In this document: positions 54,653 to 63,578 of the stretch, in pieces
How the letters are laid out: every line of letters starts with the position of its first letter
How positions within the stretch are numbered: position 1 is the stretch's first letter
NCBI RefSeq assembly: GCF_022095615.2
Contig: NZ_CP155559.1
Span: 3,779,501 to 3,843,500 of the forward strand
Direction: 5' to 3'
Source of the DNA: Bacillus thuringiensis
GTDB taxonomy: Bacteria > Bacillota > Bacilli > Bacillales > Bacillaceae_G
Length of the DNA: 64,000 bases
Notes under the pieces: generated by a model
Database searches by the model: none
Seen by the model: the letters and a program-made list of their open reading frames with translations, nothing else
What the model was told of the DNA's origin: nothing
Made by a program: the position numbers and the translations under genes

Positions 54653-55948
54653 TCACTTTTTTTCTTTTCTATATACACACACTTGATTTTTCCCATTTTT
54701 TTTCGCTTCATATAATGCAATATCCGCTCGTTGCATTAATTCTTCTCTTGTAATACCTTGTTCATATAACGCAACTCCAAAACTCGCTGTTAATTTCGAA
54801 ATTCCTGAAAATTGCTTTGTCTCAATGAAAAACCGTAATGATTCTGCAACTTGAAATGCTTCTTTTTCTACTGTATTCGTTACTAATATAATAAATTCTT
54901 CTCCTCCCCACCTTGCAAATACATGTTGCTGCTCCACTTTAGATTTCATAAGCTCTGCAAGCTGAATTAATGCTAAGTCACCAAAATCGTGGCCATACGT
55001 GTCATTTACTGTTTTAAAATTATCTATATCAAATAAAATAAGCGCTATTTTTTCATCGTTACGCATTGCATTATCCCATTCAGCCTCTAGTATTTGTTGG
55101 AACTTCAAACGATTATAAATCTCTGTTAACGAATCTATCATAGCAAGCCTTTCTTGTTCTTGATAGATTTCATCTAATTCTGTAATCTCTGTACACTTCA
55201 CAATAAATCTTGATAAATCTTCTGGCAATGGTGTCGCACGCAATAAAAAAGTTGACACTTCCCCTTCATAATTAGACATCTTAATTCTTCTATCATATGA
55301 TAATGTATCATCTAGCCATGTTATATCATGAGTTGTTGAGTAGTATCCATTTACTCTAATAAAATGTTCAGCAAATACTAAATGTTGCTCACGATAGGCA
55401 AACAAATTTTCATATCCGAAAAACTCTAAAAAATTTGTATTACAATCAACAATCTCATCGTCTTCTACTATAAATAATAAGTCATTTTGAAAATCAAACA
55501 TCGTTTGAAGTAGTTCTTGTTGCAAACTTACTTGCCGCACTAAAGAAAGTTGATACAAACTTTTATTCACTTCCTCTAACACCATTTGTGGAGTCACAGG
55601 GGCTATCACAATATTACGTATCCCTAACGTAAGCACCTCTGTAAACTCGCTTGTTATCTGTTGATCCCAAATGACAATAAAAGTACTCTGTGGATTATAC
55701 ATATTCTTTATATATTTTATTTGAGAAAAATCTGTTACATACATAATTACAATATGTGGTTTAGTCCTCTGATACAATACTTCTCCTTCTTCAAAACTAT
55801 TTGCTATAAACATACATTTTGGATGAATACTTTCTATCGTTTGTTGATGTGTGCACCCATTTTCTATATAAAGGACATTTAACTGAAGATCTTGTAATAC
55901 ATTTTGGAAAACCGTATTCTCTAATAAAAAATGTAGTATGTTCATCAC
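54653..55948 (-). CDS. Diguanylate cyclase with pseudo-receiver and PAS domains
   Basis: At 431 aa it has a receiver-like domain (about 1-130), a PAS domain (about 145-255) and a GGDEF domain (about 265-428). The cyclase motif is intact (RWGGEEF, 346-351 within it), so it should make cyclic di-GMP from GTP. The receiver lacks the phospho-acceptor: PHIVIMYVTD has Tyr70 where Asp is expected. No RxxD inhibitory site precedes GGEEF (VEQQHVFARW), so feedback inhibition is unlikely. It is the only catalytically plausible cyclase of the three c-di-GMP-type proteins here. Confidence 0.87.
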   Translation of the reverse strand: MMNILHFLLENTVFQNVLQDLQLNVLYIENGCTHQQTIESIHPKCMFIANSFEEGEVLYQRTKPHIVIMYVTDFSQIKYIKNMYNPQSTFIVIWDQQITSEFTEVLTLGIRNIVIAPVTPQMVLEEVNKSLYQLSLVRQVSLQQELLQTMFDFQNDLLFIVEDDEIVDCNTNFLEFFGYENLFAYREQHLVFAEHFIRVNGYYSTTHDITWLDDTLSYDRRIKMSNYEGEVSTFLLRATPLPEDLSRFIVKCTEITELDEIYQEQERLAMIDSLTEIYNRLKFQQILEAEWDNAMRNDEKIALILFDIDNFKTVNDTYGHDFGDLALIQLAELMKSKVEQQHVFARWGGEEFIILVTNTVEKEAFQVAESLRFFIETKQFSGISKLTASFGVALYEQGITREELMQRADIALYEAKKNGKNQVCVYRKEKK

Positions 55949-56276
55949 TAGTCTTCACTCACTTCATATATCTTGTTCTACTGAATCCCTCACAAACATT
56001 TTATAAAAGACTGTGCTCTAAAAACTTGAATGCGTGAGAAATTCATGTTAACAAGCTAATTGAGAATGTTATCTTCGCTGTTTCACTCTATAAATTCCTT
56101 TTTTAGTGTATGATTATCGGAATTGTATCGTTTGTATGAATGCCCTAGCTTCCTCTTTAAAACTTGACAATTAAAATAAAGATATTATATTCTTAAATTC
56201 GATAACTTACAAAATGTAAGTAGAATATATTACATGTGTTTTTTCATAATTTGATATGTAACTTGGAGGATATATA
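55949..56276. other. 328-nt divergent region, cyclase / nitroreductase
   Basis: The right half holds the nitroreductase promoter and palindrome (56164-56220). I see no gene in the left part (55949-56150), which must contain the cyclase promoter. Confidence 0.5.
56164..56220 (+). promoter_or_regulatory. Nitroreductase promoter with palindromic operator
   Basis: A consensus TTGACA (56164-56169), a 16-bp spacer and TATATT (56186-56191). CTTACA-AAA-TGTAAG (56206-56220) is a perfect inverted repeat just past the expected transcription start, a usual repressor position. Confidence 0.65.
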
Positions 56277-56894
56277 ATGACAAACGACAACTTTTTTAAT
56301 GTTCTATACGAACGCACATCTACACGTGCATTCAATCCAGAGAAAGAAATTTCATCTTCAGAGTTACACGAGATTTTAAAGGGAGCTGCTCAAGCACCTT
56401 CTGCTTGGAACTTGCAGCATTGGAAATTCCTTGTATTCCAAGGTGAAGATGTACAGAAACGATTACATCCAATTGCTTATAACCAACAACAAATTCTTGA
56501 TGCATCTGCTGTAGTCGCTATTTTAGGTGATTTAGAAGCTTATAAAAACGTTGAACCAGTTTATGGTCCAATTGTAGAACAAGGATTTATGAAAGAAGAA
56601 GCAAAAGAGCGCTTAGCTAAAAATATTGAGTCTGCATATGCTCGTGAGCAATTCCCAAGAGATGCAGCCTTTTCAAATGCATCTTTAGCAGCAATGCAAC
56701 TTATGCTTGCAGCTAAAGCAACTGGCTGGGATACTTGTGCTATTGGTGGTTTCAACCCACAAGCACTTACAGAAGAATTCAATGTTTCATCTCGCTACGT
56801 ACCAATTATGCTTATTACAATTGGTGAATCAACTTTAAAAGGCCACCCTGCACCACGAATGAGCGTAGAGCAAGTAAGTGAATGGGCAAAATAA
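56277..56894 (+). CDS. FMN-dependent nitroreductase family protein
   Basis: The 205-aa protein has family motifs ERTSTRAFNPEK (FMN phosphate binding), AAQAPSAWNLQHWKFLV and the C-terminal AKATGWDTCAIGGFNP. It resembles the YodC/YdgI/MhqN group of NAD(P)H-dependent oxidoreductases, which reduce nitro compounds and quinones. GGAGG lies before the ATG. It has its own promoter with an operator, and a strong terminator after. Confidence 0.9.
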   Translation: MTNDNFFNVLYERTSTRAFNPEKEISSSELHEILKGAAQAPSAWNLQHWKFLVFQGEDVQKRLHPIAYNQQQILDASAVVAILGDLEAYKNVEPVYGPIVEQGFMKEEAKERLAKNIESAYAREQFPRDAAFSNASLAAMQLMLAAKATGWDTCAIGGFNPQALTEEFNVSSRYVPIMLITIGESTLKGHPAPRMSVEQVSEWAK

Positions 56895-56944
56895 GAAAGT
56901 GAACCTTTAATCAATATTAGGGGCTTACTGCGTTAATACGGGAC

Positions 56945-56988
56945 AAAAAAGAAACGAAGGCAATTTCATTGCCTTCGTTTCTTTTTTA
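56945..56988 (+). terminator. Nitroreductase terminator, 19-bp stem
   Basis: The arm 56945-56963 (AAAAAAGAAACGAAGGCAA) pairs perfectly with 56969-56987. It is preceded by GGCTTACTGCGTTAATACGG, akin to the sequence before the bdhA terminator. Confidence 0.9.
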
Positions 56989-57183
56989 TCCTGTCACACA
57001 TCCGTAATATTACAACGTATTATTCGACATCTATACATAAAAAAATAGTAAATTTTATGCTATTTCCATAAACACAAATGGCGTTTCATGTCGAAATTTG
57101 TTAAAACACCGAAATATAACCGTGTATTTTTGTTACAATTATGATACAATGATAACAAATAGATAACAAGAGAGGGATTTTCA

Positions 57184-57402
57184 TTGAGTTCATACGGAAG
57201 CTTTATCGCACTTTTAAGTTACATAGTAACTGTACTGCTGTTATATTTTATTGGCGATGCTACAAACATATCAGTGTTACAATTCCCAAAAGAAGAAACG
57301 TTCCAATTAGAATCAGAAAAACATACTGCACGATCCATTGCACCACTGCTCTTAGCTCTCCCTGTATATATCATCGTTTTATATAAAAGTAAAAAAGTGT
57401 AA
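57184..57402 (+). CDS. Small membrane protein, 72 aa
   Basis: Two hydrophobic helices (about 5-26 and 50-67) flank a short polar, probably external loop (PKEETFQLESEKHTARS). The start is TTG behind GAGAGGG. It ends KSKKV. The family is not recognised. Its stop codon is inside the terminator stem. Confidence 0.6.
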   Translation: MSSYGSFIALLSYIVTVLLLYFIGDATNISVLQFPKEETFQLESEKHTARSIAPLLLALPVYIIVLYKSKKV

Positions 57403-57446
57403 AGCCTACCTATTTCATTCATTTCGGTGGTCTTTACACTTTTTTG
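57391..57446. terminator. Terminator of the 72-aa gene
   Basis: AAAAAAGTGTAAAG (57391-57404) pairs perfectly with CTTTACACTTTTTT (57432-57445) around a long loop. Confidence 0.8.
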
Positions 57447-57545
57447 TGATATTTCCCCTATTTTAAACATCATTCCGTACTAAACACCCAGCTAGTCTTT
57501 TAAAATGAGAAAATCCCCCAGAAAAAATTCCACTCTCTGTCCAGT

Positions 57546-57572
57546 CACTCACTACCGAACTTACATAGATTA
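57546..57572 (+). promoter_or_regulatory. Possible sigma-K promoter
   Basis: CATAGATTA (57564-57572) fits the sigma-K -10 pattern CATANNNTA, with CAC at 57546-57548 (15-bp spacer) as -35. It lies 27 nt before the Cys/His-rich gene. Confidence 0.45.
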
Positions 57573-57598
57573 TAAGTGTGAAGGGGGTGATGAGGATT

Positions 57599-57952
57599 AT
57601 GTTTGGATCATTTGGATGCTGTGATAACTTTAGAGACTGTCATCATCGTGAAAGAGAGTGTGACCATCGCGAGAAAGAGAGAGAAGTAAGACCACAACAA
57701 CCAGCTGTATGTAACGTACTTGCTAGCATTTCAGTTGGAACAGAGCTTTCTCTTTTAAGCATTAGAGGTAACGGCACATTCAACAATGTAATTTTTGAAG
57801 GTTTCGCTAACGGTGTTGCTCTTTTCTCTGCTTTAGCTCGTAATAACGATAACAAAGATAACAATAAAGACGATAAGAACAATCAAAACCGAAATACTTT
57901 TACTGGTATTTTACGTGTATGCCCAACTGATATCGTTGCAATCGCTATCTAA
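57599..57952 (+). CDS. Cys/His-rich probable spore-surface protein
   Basis: The 117-aa protein has an unusual N terminus, SFGCCDNFRDCHHRERECDHREKERE, rich in Cys, His, Arg and Glu. A hydrophobic beta-rich core follows (ASISVGTELSLLSIRGNGTFNNVIFEGFANGV), then an Asn/Asp/Lys linker (NNDNKDNNKDDKNN, about 87-101) and FTGILRVCPTDIVAIAI. The composition resembles Bacillus coat and exosporium proteins that cross-link through cysteines. The start at 57599 lies 8 nt after AAGGGGGTGA. The candidate sigma-K promoter fits late mother-cell expression. The exact family is not recognised. Confidence 0.6.
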   Translation: MFGSFGCCDNFRDCHHRERECDHREKEREVRPQQPAVCNVLASISVGTELSLLSIRGNGTFNNVIFEGFANGVALFSALARNNDNKDNNKDDKNNQNRNTFTGILRVCPTDIVAIAI

Positions 57953-58003
57953 TTCTGTTCCTTATCCTCTATAGTAAAAAAATAAGATTTACTTTTCTCA
58001 TAG

Positions 58004-58046
58004 AAAAAACCTGAGACCGATTTCAAATCGACTCAGGTTTTTTTAT
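58004..58046. terminator. Terminator at the end of the pts operon
   Basis: AAAAAACCTGAG pairs with CTCAGGTTTTTT (58004-58015 with 58032-58043), with a smaller CGATTT/AAATCG stem in the loop. It works in both directions. Confidence 0.9.
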
Positions 58047-58049
58047 TGA

Positions 58050-59762
58050 TTATATGCTTTTAACTAGTTCAACAACTTCTTCAGCAGTTGACATCATTAA
58101 TGCTTTTTCTGCTAATGTTTCCATTTCTGCTTTTGACAACTTACTTAGTTGTGTTCTTGCAGGAAGAATAGATGTTGCACTCATACTGAACTCATCTAAA
58201 CCTAATCCTAATAATAATGGGATAGCAAGTGAATCTCCCGCCATCTCCCCACACATACCAGCCCATTTGCCTTCTTTATGAGCAGCATCGATAACCATTT
58301 TTACAAGACGTAAAATAGATGGGTTATATGGTTGGTATAAGTAAGCTACTTGTTCATTCATACGGTCTGCAGCCATTGTGTATTGGATTAAGTCATTTGT
58401 TCCGATAGAGAAGAAATCAACTTCTTTTGCGAATTGATCTGCTAATACTGCTGAAGCTGGGATTTCAACCATCATACCCACTTCAATAGAATCAGAAACA
58501 GTTGTACCCGCTTCTACAAGTTTTGCTTTCTCTTCTAATAAGATCGCTTTCGCTTGACGGAACTCATCAAGAGTTGCAATCATTGGGAACATAATTTTTA
58601 AGTTACCGTATACGCTAGCACGAAGTAATGCACGAAGTTGTGTACGGAACACATCTTGCTCATCAAGACATAAGCGAATTGCGCGGTATCCTAAGAATGG
58701 GTTCATTTCTTTTGGTAAATGTAAGTATGGAAGCTCTTTATCTCCACCGATATCAAGTGTACGAACAACAACAGGCTGACCTTCTTTTACACCTTCAAGA
58801 ACTGCTTTATACGCTTCGAACTGCTCTTCTTCTGTTGGAAGATTGTCACGGCCCATGTATAAGAATTCTGTACGGTATAAACCAACGCCTTCTCCGCCAT
58901 TATCGATAATACCTTGTACATCATTTGGTGTTCCGATATTTGCAACAAGCTCAACGTGATGTCCATCACTTGTTACAGTAGCTTGGTCTTTTAATTTTGC
59001 CCATTCAGTTTTTTGCTCTTCAAATTTCGCTTTCTTTTCTTCAAACGAGCGAAGAGTTTCTTCTGATGGATTTACAATTACTTCCCCATCTAAACCGTCG
59101 ATGATTACGATATCGCCGTTTTGGATTTTCTCCATAACAACTTTCGTACCAACAACTGCAGGAATTTCCATAGAACGAGCCATAATTGCAGAGTGAGATG
59201 TACGTCCACCGATATCAGTCGTGAAACCTTTTGCATACTTACGGTTTAACTGAGCTGTATCAGATGGTGTTAAATCTTCAGCAATAATGATTACTTCTTC
59301 AGAAATTGTACCAGGGTTTGAGAAGTTAATTCCTAGTAAATGTGCAAGAACGCGTTTTGTTACGTCACGAATGTCCGCAGCACGTTCTTTCATATATTCG
59401 TTATCCATGTTTTCAAACATAGAAATAAACATTGATGCAACTTCATCCATTGCAAATTCAGCATTTACTTTTTCGCTATTTACTTTATCTTTTACTGGGT
59501 TTACTAGTTCTGGATCATTTAACACTAATAAATGTGCTTCAAAAATCGCAGCTTTGTCAGCACCAAGCTCAGCAAAAGCGTGGTCCTTAATTGCTTCTAA
59601 TTCAGTTTTTGCTTTCTCAAGCGCAGCGTCTAAGCGTGCAATTTCAGCAGCTTCGTTTGTAATTGATTTCTTTTCGATGTTAAATTCAGGATTCTCAAGT
59701 CTGAAAGCCTTTGCAATAGCAATCCCACTTGATGCAGCGATCCCTTGAATATTAAGAGTCAT
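58050..59762 (-). CDS. ptsI: PTS enzyme I
   Basis: The 570-aa protein has the phospho-histidine in [13 protein letters not shown] (H190), the PEP-binding [12 protein letters not shown] and the C-terminal GMCGEMAGD. It takes phosphate from phosphoenolpyruvate and passes it to HPr. Its ATG overlaps the ptsH stop by one base (TAATG). Confidence 0.97.
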   Translation of the reverse strand: MTLNIQGIAASSGIAIAKAFRLENPEFNIEKKSITNEAAEIARLDAALEKAKTELEAIKDHAFAELGADKAAIFEAHLLVLNDPELVNPVKDKVNSEKVNAEFAMDEVASMFISMFENMDNEYMKERAADIRDVTKRVLAHLLGINFSNPGTISEEVIIIAEDLTPSDTAQLNRKYAKGFTTDIGGRTSHSAIMARSMEIPAVVGTKVVMEKIQNGDIVIIDGLDGEVIVNPSEETLRSFEEKKAKFEEQKTEWAKLKDQATVTSDGHHVELVANIGTPNDVQGIIDNGGEGVGLYRTEFLYMGRDNLPTEEEQFEAYKAVLEGVKEGQPVVVRTLDIGGDKELPYLHLPKEMNPFLGYRAIRLCLDEQDVFRTQLRALLRASVYGNLKIMFPMIATLDEFRQAKAILLEEKAKLVEAGTTVSDSIEVGMMVEIPASAVLADQFAKEVDFFSIGTNDLIQYTMAADRMNEQVAYLYQPYNPSILRLVKMVIDAAHKEGKWAGMCGEMAGDSLAIPLLLGLGLDEFSMSATSILPARTQLSKLSKAEMETLAEKALMMSTAEEVVELVKSI

Positions 59763-60025
59763 TATTCTCCTAATCCTTCGTTTTTCATAGTTTCTTCGAT
59801 AGCTGCTAGTGCTTGAGCTGCATCATCACCATTTGCAGTGATTTTAATTTCTGCGTTTTGTTGAATGCCTAAAGACATAACGCCCATGATTGATTTTAAG
59901 TTAACGTTCTTTCCGTTATACTCTAAGTTAATGTCAGAACCAAATTTGCTTGCAGTGTTTACAAGTAGAGTTGCTGGACGAGCATGAATTCCTGAGTCGC
60001 TAGTTACTTTAAAGATTTTTTCCAT
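59762..60025 (-). CDS. ptsH: HPr phosphocarrier protein
   Basis: The 87-aa protein has the catalytic histidine in GIHARPA (H14, His15 of B. subtilis) and the regulatory serine in LKSIMG (S45, Ser46 of B. subtilis). Ser-phosphorylated HPr is the co-repressor of CcpA, which links this locus to the cre sites in the mal region. It has its own promoter in the gap after ptsG. Confidence 0.98.
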   Translation of the reverse strand: MEKIFKVTSDSGIHARPATLLVNTASKFGSDINLEYNGKNVNLKSIMGVMSLGIQQNAEIKITANGDDAAQALAAIEETMKNEGLGE

Positions 60026-60090
60026 GATAATTTATCTCCTTTAAATTACAGTATTTTTTTAGTTGTATAGACGTGAGTACTACATCATCT

Positions 60091-60136
60091 ATTGTATATA
60101 ATAGGCGATGTTCGGTCAACCACATCGCCTATTATA
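60091..60136 (-). promoter_or_regulatory. ptsH promoter overlapped by a 14-bp stem-loop
   Basis: On the minus strand TTGACC (60119-60114), a 17-bp spacer and TACAAT (60096-60091) form a strong promoter. The spacer ends in one arm (60110-60097, CATCGCCTATTATA) of a perfect stem with 60136-60123. Confidence 0.8.
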
Positions 60137-60161
60137 ATTATAAACATTTTGCGTCAAATTC

Positions 60162-62225
60162 CTACTGAATGTCAATAATAGCGTTTTCGCCCTTCTTAAC
60201 ATTTCCATCTTTTTTCAATTCGACTTGTTGTCCTTGTTGTAAATTCGTAAAGACAATTGGTGTAATGATAGATGGTGCATTTTCTTTTACAAATGCAAGA
60301 TCGACTTTTAATAATGGTTGTCCTTGTTTCACTTTGTCGCCTTGTGCTATAAGTGCTTCAAAACCTTCACCATTTAATTTTACAGTATCAATACCGAAGT
60401 GGATTAAAATTTCTTTTCCGCCTTCAGATTGAATACCAATCGCATGCTTTGTAGGGAATACGTTGACGATTTCACCGTTAACTGGAGAAACTACTGTTCC
60501 TTCTGTTGGCTCGATTGCAAATCCGTCTCCCATCATTTTTCCTGAGAATACTTGATCAGGTACTTCTGTAATCGGTAAGATTTTCCCTTCAATTGGTGAT
60601 ACGATTGTTTCGTTTTCATCAACTTGCTGAGGAGCTTCTTCTACTTTTACAGGCTCTTCTTTTTCAACATGAGGTGTACGACCTGACATAATATCATGAA
60701 TTTGTGATTTTAATGTGTCAGATTTCGGTCCGAAAATAGCTTGAATGTTATTTCCAACTTCAAGTACACCAGCCGCTCCAAGCTCTTTTAAGCGATCTTT
60801 GTTTACATTCTTTTGTTCGTTAACTTGAACACGTAAACGAGTAATACAAGCGTCTAAAGAAGCAATGTTTTCTTTACCACCAAGTGCCACTAATACTTCA
60901 CGAGGAAGTTCACCAGCTTCTGCTTTCCCTGCACCGTCATTCGCATTTGCTACTTCACGACCAGGTGTTTTTAAATCCCATTTACGGATTGCAAAGCGGA
61001 ATCCGAAGTAGTAAATAACTGCTAGTACAAGACCAACAATAATTACCCACCACCATGCTGTACGGCCTGGTAGTACACCGAATAACATAAAGTCGATTAA
61101 ACCACCAGAGAATGTCATACCAATTTTAACACCTAAAATTTGCATTGTCATAAATGATAGACCAGCAAATACTGCGTGAATTCCAAATAGTACTGGTGCT
61201 ACGAATAAGAATGAAAATTCAAGTGGTTCTGTAATACCTGTTAAGAAAGATGTTAATGCAGCAGAGCCTAAAATACCAGCTGCTAATTTTTTATTTTCAG
61301 GACGTGCTTCATGGTACATTGCTAATGCTGCTGCTGGAAGACCGAACATCATGAACGGATACTTACCAGTTGTAAATGTACCTGCTGTTAATTCTACACC
61401 GTCTTTTAACTGTGCCATAAAGATTTTTTGGTCACCACGGATTAATTCGCCAGCTGCATTTGTATACTGACCGAATTCGAACCAGAACGGTGAATAGAAA
61501 ATGTGATGTAATCCAAATGGAATTAATGAACGTTCAATTAAACCGAATATGAATGCTGCTAATGTTCTATTTGCATCAATCATTTGATGTGAGAACGTAT
61601 TTAAGCCACCTTGAATGTATGGCCAAATGAAACACATGATTATACCTACTACTAAAGAGAATGTTGCAGTTGCGATCGGTACGAAACGCTTACCTGCGAA
61701 GAAACCTAAGTATGATGGTAATTCAATGTTGAAGTATTTATTGTAGCAATACGCGGCTACTATACCGACGATAATACCACCAAACACTCCCGTTTGTAGC
61801 GTTGGAATTCCTAATACATTTGCATATGCTGGATCAGCAAATCCAATTTTTACTGGATCTGCTCCAGAACTTGTTACTTTCACTAGCTTATCTACTTCTA
61901 AGAACACACTCATCGTTTTGTTCATAATTAAGTAGCCGACGAATGCTGCTAAACCAGCTACTCCATCTCCACCAGCTAAACCAATTGCTACCCCAACTGC
62001 GAATAATAATGCAAGGTTAGCGAAAATAATATCACCAGATTGTTCCATAATTTTTGCTACCATTACGAACCAATCTGCTTTTAAAGCAGGAATAACATTT
62101 GTTAACTGTGGATTTTGAAATGCATTACCAAATCCAAGTAAAATACCTGCTGCCGGTAAAATCGCTACTGGAAGCATTAACGCTTTTCCGACTTTTTGAA
62201 GAACACCAAAGATCTTCTTAAACAT
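60162..62225 (-). CDS. ptsG: Glucose-specific PTS permease EIICBA
   Basis: The 687-aa protein has domain order IIC (membrane, about 1-420), IIB (phospho-Cys460 in [11 protein letters not shown]) and IIA (His609 in [12 protein letters not shown], with His594 nearby). It imports and phosphorylates glucose. ATG at 62225 follows GAGGAAGGG; the longer frame is in the leader. It is preceded by a GlcT-type antiterminator target and terminator. Confidence 0.97.
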   Translation of the reverse strand: MFKKIFGVLQKVGKALMLPVAILPAAGILLGFGNAFQNPQLTNVIPALKADWFVMVAKIMEQSGDIIFANLALLFAVGVAIGLAGGDGVAGLAAFVGYLIMNKTMSVFLEVDKLVKVTSSGADPVKIGFADPAYANVLGIPTLQTGVFGGIIVGIVAAYCYNKYFNIELPSYLGFFAGKRFVPIATATFSLVVGIIMCFIWPYIQGGLNTFSHQMIDANRTLAAFIFGLIERSLIPFGLHHIFYSPFWFEFGQYTNAAGELIRGDQKIFMAQLKDGVELTAGTFTTGKYPFMMFGLPAAALAMYHEARPENKKLAAGILGSAALTSFLTGITEPLEFSFLFVAPVLFGIHAVFAGLSFMTMQILGVKIGMTFSGGLIDFMLFGVLPGRTAWWWVIIVGLVLAVIYYFGFRFAIRKWDLKTPGREVANANDGAGKAEAGELPREVLVALGGKENIASLDACITRLRVQVNEQKNVNKDRLKELGAAGVLEVGNNIQAIFGPKSDTLKSQIHDIMSGRTPHVEKEEPVKVEEAPQQVDENETIVSPIEGKILPITEVPDQVFSGKMMGDGFAIEPTEGTVVSPVNGEIVNVFPTKHAIGIQSEGGKEILIHFGIDTVKLNGEGFEALIAQGDKVKQGQPLLKVDLAFVKENAPSIITPIVFTNLQQGQQVELKKDGNVKKGENAIIDIQ

Positions 62226-62564
62226 GGAAACCCTTCCTCTCTTATCTATATTGATACCTTCCGACAAACGCCAAAAAGACATGAGGAAAAAAAGATAGAA
62301 CGATAGCTATACAAAGGGTAGTATATCCCTTTCTCTAGCTTACATTCCTTACTTTTCTCCACTCATGCCTGATCGAATCAGTAACACGTGTCAAAAATAG
62401 GTTTACGTATAAGTTCACTATAATTAAGGCAAACGTTTTCTTTACTTACCTTAATGTGTTTGTCGAAATTTGTATAACTTTGCAATAGTTATTATACATA
62501 ACTATTGTAAGCGATTCAATCATTTTTTTTAACGTTTTCATTTTAGACAAAAATATATGTCTTT
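62226..62564. other. 339-nt ptsG control region and leader
   Basis: It holds the RAT and terminator (62287-62384) and three imperfect cre-like sites: 62428-62443 (on the minus strand AAAGAAAACGTTTGCC), 62505-62519 (TTGTAAGCGATTCAA) and about 62526-62540 (on the minus strand ATGAAAACGTTAAAA). No gene is present. Confidence 0.65.
62287..62384 (-). promoter_or_regulatory. RAT antiterminator and terminator in the ptsG leader
   Basis: On the minus strand GTTACTGATTCGATCAGG (62384-62367), then CATGAG, closely resembles the B. subtilis ptsG RAT bound by GlcT. Downstream, AAAGGG/CCCTTT with GCTA/TAGC forms a terminator stem ending in TCTTTTTTT (to 62287). GlcT binding should keep ptsG open when glucose is used. 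Confidence 0.85.
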
Positions 62565-63413
62565 TTACACATGCTCTGCTTTCACTAAGCGCTGCAGGTG
62601 CATCGTTAAATATATGCTCTCTGCTTCATACACAGGAAGTTGCAATTCTTTTTGCATGACCTTAACTAGCTTCCAAGCTAAATTATAACAGACAGGATAT
62701 TCCGCCTTTAATAAATCAGCAAAACTTTGTGATTCCTCTACTTTTTCCTCTTTTTTCACCCGTTCAATAGCATATTGCAAATGACGGATTAGGCGTAAAT
62801 AGTGGATGCTTTCTTGGTCTAATGTAATTTGTAAGTTTGTCTCAATTAAAGACACAAGCTGTGCAATGAGACGGGAGTTTTGATTAACCGAAGATAAATC
62901 TGAATTTGTAAGTGAACTGTAAATATGGAGTGCAATAAACCCAATTTCTCCTTCTGGCAATGTAATTTGCAAACGAGAGTTTAAAAGGTCTACAACACCT
63001 TCAGCAATTTCATATTCCTCTGGATAGAGCATTTTCGTTTCAACTAAAAAAGGATTATCAATTGTAAGTCCTTGTTTTAATCTCTTAATCGCAAAAGAAA
63101 TATGATCTGTTAAAGCGATATGAATATGTTCATTCAATGGTGATTTTGCTTTTTCTTGAATGTAGAACATAATATCATTCATTAATTCAATTAATTTTTC
63201 ACTCACGTGCGGCACTAACAGTTTGTATTGTTCACGATCACGTTCATTTTTTAAAACAAACATTTTTTCAATTTGTTCTTGCTCCAATACGTCTTTCGCT
63301 TTTTTCCCAAATCCAATTCCTTTACCAATCACTACTACTTCCTCGTGTTCAGGATGGCTAGCAATGATGACATTATTATTTAAAACTTTTTTAATTTCTA
63401 GATAATTACTCAT
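62565..63413 (-). CDS. glcT: Transcription antiterminator GlcT
   Basis: The 282-aa BglG-family protein has an N-terminal RNA-binding (CAT) domain (about 1-60, IKKVLNNNVIIASHPEHEEVVVIGKGIGFGKK) and two PRD domains. Their regulated histidines are visible in LNEHIHIALTDHISFAI, FIALHIYSSL, IHYLRLIRHLQYAIERV and IYLTMHLQRLV. It binds the RAT in the ptsG leader; PtsG-linked phosphorylation switches it off. It is upstream of ptsG on the same strand. Confidence 0.95.
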   Translation of the reverse strand: MSNYLEIKKVLNNNVIIASHPEHEEVVVIGKGIGFGKKAKDVLEQEQIEKMFVLKNERDREQYKLLVPHVSEKLIELMNDIMFYIQEKAKSPLNEHIHIALTDHISFAIKRLKQGLTIDNPFLVETKMLYPEEYEIAEGVVDLLNSRLQITLPEGEIGFIALHIYSSLTNSDLSSVNQNSRLIAQLVSLIETNLQITLDQESIHYLRLIRHLQYAIERVKKEEKVEESQSFADLLKAEYPVCYNLAWKLVKVMQKELQLPVYEAESIYLTMHLQRLVKAEHV

Positions 63414-63448
63414 ATAACACCACCCTCGTACTTAAATAGCCTGCTTTT

Positions 63449-63478
63449 ATGTTACAGAATATTCTTCTTTGTCGTCAA
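63449..63478 (-). promoter_or_regulatory. glcT promoter
   Basis: On the minus strand TTGACG (63478-63473), an 18-bp spacer and TAACAT (63454-63449). Confidence 0.5.
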
Positions 63479-63514
63479 TGTAAAACATCTACCATTTCAT
63501 AAAAATTCATTTTT

Positions 63515-63543
63515 TAGACATGTTTATATATGATGCGTATAAT
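63515..63543 (+). promoter_or_regulatory. Promoter of the HAD phosphatase gene
   Basis: TAGACA (63515-63520), a 17-bp spacer and a perfect TATAAT (63538-63543). Confidence 0.75.
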
Positions 63544-63578
63544 GTAAGAGCAACTGTACATAGAAAGGGGATAACAAC

